Shown piece by piece: positions 16,605 to 24,721 of a DNA stretch of 64,000 bases (its first letter is position 1; the number at the start of each line of letters is the position of its first letter). The stretch is taken from assembly GCA_902787685.1 (NCBI GenBank), contig CADAHH010000007.1, positions 62,001 to 126,000 on the forward strand, read 5' to 3'. The notes below the pieces were generated by a model. It was not told where the DNA came from, did no database searches, and worked only from the letters and a program-made list of their open reading frames with translations. Both the position numbers and the translations under genes were made by a program. Source of the stretch: an uncultured Eubacteriales bacterium (lineage in GTDB: Bacteria > Bacillota > Clostridia > TANB77 > CAG-508).

Positions 16605-17303
16605 CTAAAAATCTATTGTTTCAATACTATTTTTCCATGTAGTGTGAAGCTCTTGGTATTTATTTTGATTCTTAATATCTCCAATTATTTCATAATATTT
16701 AACTAATCTATCATATCCAAAATCAGTACATAATATATGCCCATTTTTTTCTGCTAAATCAATTACTTCTGCTAATTTATTTATATCAGGACTATCATAC
16801 ATATACCAATTTTGCATACATTGATATGGCTCATCTTCATCTGGATTATCTTTTATAAACTCTAACATTAAACTTCTCGCTTTGTCTTCATCTCCAATAT
16901 GAAAATAGCAATCTGCTAATTCAACCGCATTATTTGTTTCCAAATCATAGTCCAGTTTTATATTTTCTCTTATTTTATTAAGTTCTTTTATTTCTTCTTT
17001 AATCACATCTTTATTAAATTCTCTATAAAACTGTAATACTGAAATATAACTTTCCAACATTTGGCTTGCGGTATTTACCCAACTTTTTAGCATAATATCT
17101 ATTACTTTAATATCCTTTGTGCTTTCTTCTATTGCAATTTCAATAATCAGGTTCAATATTTCTCCATAATACTTTATTATCTTCTTGTCATATTCGTTTA
17201 AATCCTGTTCACCTTTATACTCATAATATGGAGTTCCTTGTAATGAAATATTGTCTATTTCTCTATCTAATTGCATTATTCTTTCTATTTTTTTACTTTC
17301 CAT
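16605..17303 (-). CDS. Helical-repeat (TPR-like) protein of the kinase/primase operon
   Basis: 232 residues, nearly all helical and acidic. The stretch ELADCYFHIGDEDKARSLMLEFIKDNPDEDEPYQCMQNWY has the spacing of a tetratricopeptide repeat, so a protein-protein scaffold is likely. It starts 11 bases after the kinase-like gene and ends 22 bases before the primase-helicase gene, so the three are probably made together. No specific function is recognised. Confidence 0.65.
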   Translation of the reverse strand: MESKKIERIMQLDREIDNISLQGTPYYEYKGEQDLNEYDKKIIKYYGEILNLIIEIAIEESTKDIKVIDIMLKSWVNTASQMLESYISVLQFYREFNKDVIKEEIKELNKIRENIKLDYDLETNNAVELADCYFHIGDEDKARSLMLEFIKDNPDEDEPYQCMQNWYMYDSPDINKLAEVIDLAEKNGHILCTDFGYDRLVKYYEIIGDIKNQNKYQELHTTWKNSIETIDF

Positions 17304-17314
17304 AATTTAAACTC

Positions 17315-17923
17315 CTATCCTCTATATACTTTAAATCCCATTATTATCTCATCTATATTCTCGTCTTTTATAGGCTCAATGCCGTTTTTTATATCTTCTA
17401 TATACTTTGCCAATCTTTCAGTTACTATTTTTGGGGCATCTCCATTCATATCAAATTTGTTTGTAATCTTTGCATATGTCCTTTTATAATATGTTATATC
17501 TTTTTTTATTTCTGATAAATAATATTTTCTTTCTTTTTCTGTTGTAATTTCAAGTGGAAAAACATTATCATCTTCGTCTGCATATACTAGTCTTTTTAGT
17601 ATATTTTCAGGTTTATCTTGAAGTTCAATTGCAAGTACATTTTCATCTTCTAATAATTTACTAAATGTTCTTACATAAAACATTACAGACACTGCAATAA
17701 CAACATTGTCCTCATACTTATTTACAATATCACTTAATATTTTTCCTCTTTCTTTATGTCTTTCATAAGTCCAAGAATATTTATTCATAAAAGTATCTAT
17801 TTTTCCATACCTTCTTTTTATTTCTTCATCTAAATCATCAAATTCATAATTTAATTTTTCACTTAGCAATTTTCCTATTGTAGATTTTCCTACATTAGTT
17901 ATTCCAAATAACAATATTTTCAT
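17315..17923 (-). CDS. Shikimate-kinase-like P-loop NTPase
   Basis: 202 residues with P-loop GITNVGKST at 7-15 and the shikimate-kinase-like DDLDEEI segment at about 31-37 (Asp for substrate or metal). Later parts diverge: no RxxGGG substrate loop is seen, and the tail is about 30 residues longer than AroK. This makes a biosynthetic role unlikely. As first gene of the operon with a TPR protein and primase-helicase at the element border, it may be a nucleotide-sensing or modifying component. That is inference. Confidence 0.7.
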   Translation of the reverse strand: MKILLFGITNVGKSTIGKLLSEKLNYEFDDLDEEIKRRYGKIDTFMNKYSWTYERHKERGKILSDIVNKYEDNVVIAVSVMFYVRTFSKLLEDENVLAIELQDKPENILKRLVYADEDDNVFPLEITTEKERKYYLSEIKKDITYYKRTYAKITNKFDMNGDAPKIVTERLAKYIEDIKNGIEPIKDENIDEIIMGFKVYRG

Positions 17924-17979
17924 AATTCATTACATCCATTTTCCTTACATTTATTTATATTTTACCACATTTTGTTTAA

Positions 17980-18016
17980 AAAATAAAGCCCTAAGATTTT
18001 ACTCTTAAAGCTTTAT
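17980..18016 (-). terminator. Terminator between murA 5' part and the element's first operon
   Basis: Minus strand AAAGCTTTAAGA pairs with TCTTAGGGCTTT, followed by ATTTTTT. It would stop read-through from the truncated murA into the element. Confidence 0.65.
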
Positions 18017-18076
18017 AAATTTATTATTTAAATTCCCTAATCCACTCATTTATCTTAAACTTGTCCGATGTATCAA

Positions 18077-18433
18077 CTAAATATCGCAATCCCCCGGATA
18101 CGAAAATATTGCTTTTTTATACCTTCCTAAAATTGCTCCTGCAAATATTACTGATGATCTCATTTGATGCATTAGATTTTCTGGTATTTCAAATTTATTT
18201 ATATTTCTTGAATCTATTGTTACTTTATTTTTATTCTTTTTCACTCTGCATCCTAAACTTTTTAAAATCTCTATCATCATTTGTGTATCATGAATATTTG
18301 GTACATTATATAATTTTGTTATTCCTTTGTTTAATATACTTGCTGCCATTATTGGAAGTGATGCATTTTTTGAGCCTGATACATAGGTCTCCCCTTGGAG
18401 TCTTTTTCCTCCTTCTATTATGTAACTCGACAT
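18077..18433 (-). pseudogene. murA: murA 5' part (118 residues)
   Basis: From ATG 18433 (AAAGGAT site) the product is the N-terminal part of MurA: MSSYIIEGGKRLQGETYVSG with the SKNASLPIMAAS motif, then the catalytic loop SYPGDCDI. There it meets a TAG supplied by the element. It includes the Cys codon of the fosfomycin-binding loop but lacks the rest of the enzyme, found at 4307-5209 in the same orientation. Precise excision would give PGDCDIGARPIDLH, a normal MurA sequence. Confidence 0.92.
18080..18088. other. attL-like element border
   Basis: TGCGATATT (minus strand) is the partner of TGTGATATT at 5201-5209. Beyond it, toward the element, the sequence becomes TAGTTGATACATCGG, unrelated to murA. 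Confidence 0.75.
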
Positions 18434-18511
18434 TTTTCTATTTATCCTTTCATAAAATACTTTTTTCTGATGTATTTTATGCAAAAGTTCTATTTTTTGT
18501 GAATTTACAAT

Positions 18512-18582
18512 ATAAAAAGCTCTAAAACTTCAAGTTATTTCCTCAAAATTTTAGAACTTTTTTCAGATGACTACACTTTGTA
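18512..18582 (-). terminator. Terminator-like repeat upstream of murA (copy 2)
   Basis: About 70 bases closely match 6936-7000: a conserved GTAGTCATCTGAAAAAAG, then a stem (TCTAAAATTTT / AAGTTTTAGA) and CTTTTTATA. It lies outside the element. Downstream (minus strand) is murA here and the recombinase at the other copy. Confidence 0.55.
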
Positions 18583-18662
18583 GCTATCTCAATTTGTATA
18601 ACACTACATATCCTTTTAGCAATGTCGTTTTTTCGGAAAGTGTCCCCTTAATGTCGGTCTTT

Positions 18663-19838
18663 TTATTTTATATCTTTATAATTGTTGTATTTTTTATAAA
18701 TAATTAATGATAATATTGTAACTATAATAATTCCCATTAACACAATTGTCAAATTTTTTCCTGTTTTTGGTAATTCAGTTGGACCATCAAACTTTATTGT
18801 AGGCTCTTCTGTACTATTAGGATCTGTTGTTGTTCCAGGATTTATAGGAGATTTTGTTGAATCTATAACCTTTAAATCATAGGTCGCCATAACAGTTTGT
18901 CCATCGATATTATATTTTGCCGTAATAGTAGCTGTTCCCTCGTTTATTGCCGTTAATAATCCATTATTATCAACTTTTACAATTTTTTCATCACTACTTG
19001 TCCATATTGTATTATCATCAGATGTTACATCTAAAGATACTAAAGAACCACGTCTAAACTCAAGTATTGCAATTAACTGCATTTCATCTCCAATGTTAAT
19101 TGATGTTGATAAATCATTATTTTTTTTAGAAGAAATTACTAGATTATAATTAGTTTCAATAACATCCAAATCATAACTATCAGAATAAGTTTTTCCATTA
19201 TAATCTAAAGTTGCTATTAATTTAGTTTTACCTATTGATAAGTATTTTACAGTAGCTATAGCATCTGCCCAACCTTTATCATATTCTGTTTTAGTTATTT
19301 TAGCAATATTTTCATCTTCTATTTTAAATTTTATATTTTCTTTTTCAGTCTTTGGGATATTATACAACCCTATATTAAATCTGTCTTCATGATTTAATAT
19401 CATACCAGGTCCTGGTTCATCATATAAAAATCTAATTCCAGTATATTCTGGATTAATTTTTACAGTAACTTCATAAGTTGCATCTCTAAAATTATTGCTT
19501 TCAAATTCATATTTAGCTGTTATGGTAGCTGTTCCTTCTGAAATTCCTGTAACTTTTCCATTACTATCAACTATTGCAATATTATTATTACTACTTGACC
19601 ATAAAGAGTCATTGGTTACATCATCTCTACTAAGCTCTCTAATTCCTCCATTTGGCTCCTCTGGAATCCACATATCATTGCCTACCCAATATTCTGCTTT
19701 TAATTGAATTGTCTTATTTATCTCAACCGTTTTTTCTCCTTTTATATCTAAATTAAATGAAATAGCATTAACTTTGGTAGAAATAAATATAACATATATT
19801 AATAAAACTAATCCTAAAACTATTTTTTTATTTTTCAT
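18663..19838 (-). CDS. LPXTG cell-wall-anchored protein with Ig-like BIG2 domains
   Basis: 391 residues: signal peptide (MKNKKIVLGLVLLIYVIFISTKVNA), then BIG2-type domains marked by SNGKVTGISEGTATITAKY (about 90-108) and NNGLLTAINEGTATITAKY (about 300), a Pro/Thr linker, the sortase signal LPKTG at about 356, a hydrophobic span and a Lys/Asn tail. It should be covalently anchored by a class A-type sortase and exposed, perhaps in adhesion. Sortase is not in the window. Confidence 0.9.
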   Translation of the reverse strand: MKNKKIVLGLVLLIYVIFISTKVNAISFNLDIKGEKTVEINKTIQLKAEYWVGNDMWIPEEPNGGIRELSRDDVTNDSLWSSSNNNIAIVDSNGKVTGISEGTATITAKYEFESNNFRDATYEVTVKINPEYTGIRFLYDEPGPGMILNHEDRFNIGLYNIPKTEKENIKFKIEDENIAKITKTEYDKGWADAIATVKYLSIGKTKLIATLDYNGKTYSDSYDLDVIETNYNLVISSKKNNDLSTSINIGDEMQLIAILEFRRGSLVSLDVTSDDNTIWTSSDEKIVKVDNNGLLTAINEGTATITAKYNIDGQTVMATYDLKVIDSTKSPINPGTTTDPNSTEEPTIKFDGPTELPKTGKNLTIVLMGIIIVTILSLIIYKKYNNYKDIK

Positions 19839-19921
19839 TTCAAAACTCCTCCTTGTTTTTATAAAATTTCATATATAATTTTATAAAAATAATACTTTTT
19901 AAAACATTTATTTTTTCCTAA

Positions 19922-21862
19922 TCAAAGCACTTCTCCCAATTCTTTTGAAAATTCTTTTAATAATACTACTTTAATAGTTGTTGCCTTTCCTTCATTGTAC
20001 TCATCTATTATTCTTTTTAATCTTGTTAAGTTTTCTAATTCTTCTGTAGCAACTTCTTTATTTTCTTTTATCCTTTTTATAAGTTTTTCTTTTATTAAAA
20101 CTATATCTTCATTACTTGCACATGATATTCTTTGGAATATTTGGAATGCATCATAATATTTTAGAATTGGAATATTATCACACTCTTTATCAAATCTTGC
20201 ATAAAATTGCTCCATTTGAATTGGTATACATTTAAATATGCTATCTGCTTTTTCTCTATATTCTTTTTCAAGTAATTGTTCATTTAGTTCTTCAAATCTT
20301 TGTAAAACATCTTCCATTTCTTCATCAATATTTTGATTTTCTTCTCTAATTACTACTTTACCAAGCTCTTCATCTACATTCGCGCAATAACTTGAATGAA
20401 GAGAAGCCAAATTCATACCATTTAAAAATATCGTTTTTAAGGTTGTTATATCATTTGATATAAGATTACTTTTAGAGAAATATACAAAATACTCATAAAG
20501 TTTTACAACATCAATAAGTTCAAGCTCTCCTTGTTTAACTTCTTCTATTGTTTCATTAACTGTCTGTGTAAATTTGTCATCTGGTAACTTCCAATATTCT
20601 TCTACTAATATCTTTTTATATGATGGAACTTTTTTATCATTTGGACTTGTATTAATTTCCTCCATATTTGCTTTGAAAATTTTCATATCAAAAATTCTTG
20701 TTCTAACATAATATTCTATAAATTTAAAAAATCTATAATCTGCTTTAAAATTATAATAATAGTTTCCATCAAATTCTTTTATATAAAATTGCCTATCATC
20801 CATTAATACTCTTGAAGAAACTAAAATTGATTTATATTCTTCATTGTTTTCTATATTTTTAAATTTTTCTTTTATAATTTTTCCTGTTTTTATTTCAAAA
20901 GATACTGCAATAGTAAATATAAGCATTGTTTGCATTACTCTATTGTTTGTATTTGGATATAGTTTACTAACTTCATCATATATTTTACTAAAATCATTTA
21001 AAGCATGTTTTAAAATACGTAAGTTCCTTGTTCCACTTTTTTTGAATGTACTAATAATTAACTCTGTATTTTCTCTTAAAAATCTTATTAAATCTCGATT
21101 TTGCTCAAACCTCATAAGTATTCCATTAATAATGTAATCAAATTGAGGAGCATATTCAAATGTTTCACCAATAAGTTTTTCTTTTATTCTTTCATAATCT
21201 ATAGCTTTATCAAATACGGTTTCTATTTTGTCTTGTATCTTTTTTACCATTGGGATGTCTTTTTTCTCAAGCTCACCTTGTTTATCTAAAAGATATGTTG
21301 CTATAAAAGTTTTCATTTCCAAATTGCTATTTTTAATTTTTGTTGATAATTCTTTTTCATTACAGATTATTATTGTTTTTATATGATCATGTTCAACAAA
21401 GTTATTAATATAGCCCAAAATATCTATAACATCAACATTAGCTCTTTCTAAATCATCAAAACACAAAACTTTATCATCAGTTGCAAAAAAGTCAGAATAA
21501 TCTACTTTATTACCATTTGTGGCGGTTCCAAATAAATTTGCCATATCTATTCCTGTTTTTGCATATTCTGGAATTGATGTTTTTCCAGAAGCTTCCATAT
21601 ACTTTCTAAGATTTTTATTCATAAGCTGTGATGTTTCCATAAATATCTTTTTGCTAATCTCTTCAAGATTAGAAATTCCATACAAAGACATATATATTGT
21701 TGTATATCTTTTACCATTTAATTGCATTGTATCAATCTTTTTCTTAATTTGATTATTCCAAAAATAAGTTTTTCCAGAACCCCATTCTCCATTTATCATA
21801 ATTGCATAATCAGTATAATCTGACCTAACATAATCTAAAATGCTTTCTACTAAATCTTCCAT
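19922..21862 (-). CDS. KAP-family P-loop NTPase
   Basis: 646 residues. Walker A NGEWGSGKTYFWN is at about residue 24 and Walker B VLCFDDLERANVDVIDILGYINN at about 130-150, followed by an IIICNEKEL sensor strand. The DLERA and phage-exclusion-like features are those of KAP NTPases, many of which act in phage defence or membrane-linked stress responses. No transmembrane segment is evident, and the C-terminal 300 residues are helical with no known domain. It stands alone, with GGGGACGGTCC repeats just upstream of the start. Confidence 0.8.
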   Translation of the reverse strand: MEDLVESILDYVRSDYTDYAIMINGEWGSGKTYFWNNQIKKKIDTMQLNGKRYTTIYMSLYGISNLEEISKKIFMETSQLMNKNLRKYMEASGKTSIPEYAKTGIDMANLFGTATNGNKVDYSDFFATDDKVLCFDDLERANVDVIDILGYINNFVEHDHIKTIIICNEKELSTKIKNSNLEMKTFIATYLLDKQGELEKKDIPMVKKIQDKIETVFDKAIDYERIKEKLIGETFEYAPQFDYIINGILMRFEQNRDLIRFLRENTELIISTFKKSGTRNLRILKHALNDFSKIYDEVSKLYPNTNNRVMQTMLIFTIAVSFEIKTGKIIKEKFKNIENNEEYKSILVSSRVLMDDRQFYIKEFDGNYYYNFKADYRFFKFIEYYVRTRIFDMKIFKANMEEINTSPNDKKVPSYKKILVEEYWKLPDDKFTQTVNETIEEVKQGELELIDVVKLYEYFVYFSKSNLISNDITTLKTIFLNGMNLASLHSSYCANVDEELGKVVIREENQNIDEEMEDVLQRFEELNEQLLEKEYREKADSIFKCIPIQMEQFYARFDKECDNIPILKYYDAFQIFQRISCASNEDIVLIKEKLIKRIKENKEVATEELENLTRLKRIIDEYNEGKATTIKVVLLKEFSKELGEVL

Positions 21863-21883
21863 TGTTTCTCTCCTTTTTCATTT

Positions 21884-21940
21884 GGGGACGGTCCTTTTTT
21901 GCAAATTTTTTCATTTGGGGACGGTCCTTTTTTGTGAATG
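21884..21940. repeat. Two tandem GGGGACGGTCC repeats
   Basis: CATTTGGGGACGGTCCTTTT occurs twice in 35 bases, separated by TTGCAAATTTTTT. Same family as 36287, 39409, 40463, 48240 and 52056. Confidence 0.75.
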
Positions 21941-21949
21941 TTATGTAAA

Positions 21950-22652
21950 TTAATCTTTTGCAATTGTGAATACATCAACCTTCTTAGCTCCTGCTTGTTT
22001 TAATATTTTACTACATTCGTTTAGCGTAGCTCCTGTTGTAAAAATATCATCTACTATAAGTATTTTTTTATTAATTATTCTATCCATATTTTGAATTTTG
22101 TAAACATTTTTAACATTTTCTTCTCTACCGTTCATAATCTAATGTGCTTTGTGGTTTGTTATTAATGCTTTTTCTTAAAATATCATTTTCAAATTTGATA
22201 TCTAAATACTTTGCAAGTTCTATTGCTATTAATTTGGATTGATTGTACCCTCTATTATTAATTCTTTTTTTACTAATTGGAACTGGAATGATTATATCAT
22301 AAAAATCAAAATGAAAATAGTTTTTTTCATAAAAAATAAAAAAATTTAAAAATGTTCTGAATAAATAAGGTTTTTCATTAAATTTGTAATCTAAAAGCTT
22401 ATCTCGAATTAAGCCTTCATATTTGAATAAATAAAAATGATTTTCAAAATTCTTGTCTTCATAATAATCTTGTCCAAAAACTGCTTCATTAAAGAGCTTA
22501 TTTCTACACTTAATACATAAATAATTTTCAGATAGTTTTCCACATATCCCACACACAGGTGGATAAATTAGATCTAATAATTTGTTAAAAATTTTAATCT
22601 CTCCTTTTCTATAATTCTTGAGGTGGGAAGTCGGAGATTGGAGGTCGGACAT
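21950..22652 (-). CDS. comF: ComF family phosphoribosyltransferase, with a +1 shift at an in-frame CGG
   Basis: N-terminal part: CGICGK and CIKCRN zinc pairs. C-terminal part: PRPP loop ILIVDDIFTTGATLNECSKIL. They are in different frames. At about 22130 the codons GAA CGG TAG end the first frame; skipping the C gives GAA GGT AGA GAA GAA AAT GTT, so the product reads LDYEGREENVKNVY, aligned residue for residue with the ComF LSxxERxxNV block. ComF links DNA uptake with purine-type transferase chemistry. The start is unclear: the ATG at 22652 lies in repeat sequence, while AAAGGAGAG at about 22605 precedes possible ATT codons. Confidence 0.85.
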
Positions 22653-22715
22653 CCCACCTCTTATCTCCTACCTACTGCCTAATACTTCTCCCTCTCACAT
22701 CTCACTTTCCACTTA
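22618..22715. repeat. Purine/pyrimidine-rich repeats near the comF start
   Basis: GGTGGGAAGTCGGAGATTGG and TCCCACCTCTTATCTCC face each other around the first comF codons. Related to the GAAGTGAGA stretch at 2566-2628. Confidence 0.45.
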
Positions 22716-22724
22716 AACCATAAT

Positions 22725-24095
22725 CTAATTATTCTTCAATCCCAAAGCTCTAAGCGCCTCGCCAATATTTTTTACACCAATAATGTCCATTTTAAATTTT
22801 TCATCTAAATGTTTTTTATTGTTCTCTGGAATTATGCACCTCTTAAATCCAAGCTTTTCAGCTTCTTTAAGTCTTTTTTCTATCATATTAATTCTTCTAA
22901 CTTCACCAGTTAAACCTACTTCTCCCATTATAACCGTATCTTTTGGAATTGGAATATTTTTAAAGCTTGATGCACAAACACAAACTATTCCTAAATCTAT
23001 TGATGGTTCATTTAATTTAATTCCACTAACAACATTTACATATATATCTTGCCCACCAATTTGTAAATTAGCTCTTTTTTCCAAAACCGCTATTAATACT
23101 GCTAATCTATTGTAATCCAATCCATTTGCTGTTCTTTTAGGAATTCCAAATACAGATAAAGTAGTTAATGCTTGAAGTTCAATTAGCATTGGGCGAGTTC
23201 CCTCCATACTTGCTACTATACAAGATCCTGATGGGTTATCCTCTCTTTCTGAAATTAATATCTCTGAAGGATTTTCTATTTCAACTAATCCTTCACCTTT
23301 CATTTCAAACATACCTATTTCATTTGTTGAACCAAATCTATTTTTTACACCTCTTAAAATTCTATAAGAAAAATATCTTTCTCCTTCTAGATATAAAACA
23401 GTATCTACCATATGTTCTAAAACTCTTGGTCCTGCTATTGTTCCATCTTTTGTAACATGTCCAATTATTATTGTTGTAATTTGCTTTGATTTACAAATTC
23501 TCATTATTTGTGATGTAATTTCTCTTACCTGACTAACACTTCCAGCTGCCGCAGTTAATTCATCAGAATACATTGTTTGAATAGAATCAATAATAACAAG
23601 TTTGGGTTGTAATTCTTCTATACTCTCTTTTACAATATCAATATCTGTTTCACCTAAAAATAAAATATCATCATTATTAATTTCTAATCTATCTGCTCTA
23701 AGTTTTATTTGTTCAGCTGATTCTTCTCCAGAAACATATAGAACTTTTCCTTCACCTTTTATTTTATCACATAATTCTAAAATAAGAGTAGACTTACCAA
23801 TTCCTGGTTCTCCTCCAAGTAATATTAATGAACCTTTAACTATGCCTCCACCAAGAACTCTATCTAATTCTCCAAATCCTGTAGATATTCTAGAAACCTC
23901 TTGGCCTTTATATGAATTTAATGCTTTAGGCTCGTTTCTTTCTTTAATCTTTTTTACTCCATTTTCTGTAACTTTTTCAATTTTTTGTTCAAAAAAAGTA
24001 TTCCAACTATTACATGCTGGACATTTTCCAAGCCATTTAACACTTTCATAACCACATTCATTACAAACAAAAATAGTTTTTGCAGGTTTTGCCAT
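22725..24095 (-). CDS. radA: DNA repair protein RadA
   Basis: 456 residues: N-terminal C4 zinc finger (CNECGYES ... CPACNSWNTF), RecA-like ATPase with Walker A GGEPGIGKST at about 94, the RadA-specific KNRFGSTNEIGMFEM motif at about 250, and a C-terminal Lon-type domain. RadA is a helicase that extends heteroduplex during recombination and transformation. It lies 73 bases upstream of comF, which suggests a shared transcript linked to DNA uptake or repair. Confidence 0.97.
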   Translation of the reverse strand: MAKPAKTIFVCNECGYESVKWLGKCPACNSWNTFFEQKIEKVTENGVKKIKERNEPKALNSYKGQEVSRISTGFGELDRVLGGGIVKGSLILLGGEPGIGKSTLILELCDKIKGEGKVLYVSGEESAEQIKLRADRLEINNDDILFLGETDIDIVKESIEELQPKLVIIDSIQTMYSDELTAAAGSVSQVREITSQIMRICKSKQITTIIIGHVTKDGTIAGPRVLEHMVDTVLYLEGERYFSYRILRGVKNRFGSTNEIGMFEMKGEGLVEIENPSEILISEREDNPSGSCIVASMEGTRPMLIELQALTTLSVFGIPKRTANGLDYNRLAVLIAVLEKRANLQIGGQDIYVNVVSGIKLNEPSIDLGIVCVCASSFKNIPIPKDTVIMGEVGLTGEVRRINMIEKRLKEAEKLGFKRCIIPENNKKHLDEKFKMDIIGVKNIGEALRALGLKNN

Positions 24096-24163
24096 AAATC
24101 ACACTTGTCCTTTCTCTTTAATTTGCTTTATTTTACAACATTTTTTCACATAATGCAAGTGCA

Positions 24164-24377
24164 ATTTGGGACCGGGTATTTTTTGCACAACAATGAAAAT
24201 AACTAATCCTGTTTAACCGCACATCATTTTTTAAAATCCTATGGTACCCCCTTTAGGGATACCCACCATACGGATTTTAAAAAACGATAAAAAGTACCCG
24301 GTCCCAAATTAAAATTTCAAAAAAGTACCCGGTCCCAATTTAAAATTTCAAAAAAGTACCCGGTCCCAATTTACCAA
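24164..24377. repeat. Composite palindromic element, copy 2, plus tandem TACCCGGTCCC repeats
   Basis: The outer arm TTTGGGACCGGGTATTTTTT, GCACAACAATG, then inner end AAAATAACTAATCC and the central hairpin, all match 4121-4304 in the reverse direction. The right inner end is truncated after GGATTTTAAAAAACGA. Three AAAAAGTACCCGGTCCCAA units (24289, 24333, 24354) follow, the last two spaced by AATTTAAAATTTCA. Confidence 0.8.
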
Positions 24378-24551
24378 TTATCTGCCAAAATTTGTGAACA
24401 GTAATAAGAATATTATTATAAAGAATAGTATTTCGCTATCATTTGAACAGCCACATCCATTCCCTCCAAATAATCCTCCAAACATTCCATTATTATTACA
24501 TCCACATGAACGGTCATTTTGACCTTGCATATTTAAATTATTTTCTGGCAT
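24378..24551 (-). CDS. Small Gly/Cys-rich protein with a C-terminal membrane segment
   Basis: 57 residues behind a strong GGAGG site: MPENNLNMQGQNDRSCGCNN, then GGLFGGNGCGC and a hydrophobic tail EILFFIIIFLLLFTNFG. The layout resembles small sporulation or coat-associated membrane proteins of Firmicutes (YjcZ-like), but no clear family match can be made by eye. The stop lies at the edge of the upstream repeat block. Confidence 0.7.
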   Translation of the reverse strand: MPENNLNMQGQNDRSCGCNNNGMFGGLFGGNGCGCSNDSEILFFIIIFLLLFTNFGR

Positions 24552-24721
24552 TTTAAATCCTCCTTTATGTTTTTATTGTATAGTATGAGTATAGTTATTG
24601 TTTTGTTACTTATATATTTCTTTTTATTAACATTTATATTACATTTTTGTAATAATTCATTTATCCCTCTTATTTTATGATATTATAAATATGAAAAATC
24701 ATACAAAAAAGGAATCAGTAA

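Larger units (their letters stand above)
5205..18088. mobile_element. Integrative mobilizable element, about 12.9 kb, inserted in murA
   Basis: Bounded by the split murA and by matching 9-base cores. Gene content: large serine recombinase at the left border, small zinc-finger protein, membrane protein, BRO-family protein, DinD, DUF6076-type pseudogene, XRE repressor with operators, MobV-type relaxase with an oriT-like leader, broken HTH replication protein, and a kinase-like/TPR/primase-helicase operon at the right border. No type IV secretion genes are present, so it would need helper conjugation. Several genes are decayed, so mobility may be lost. Confidence 0.88.

Noticed and set aside
17315..17923. 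Naming the kinase-like gene aroK
   Set aside because: P-loop and acidic motif fit the fold, but shikimate-binding loops are not visible and the location in a mobile operon argues against a biosynthetic role.
24289..24377. Tandem TACCCGGTCCC repeats as a CRISPR array
   Set aside because: Repeats are only about 19 bases, spacers are near-identical and short, and no cas genes are present.
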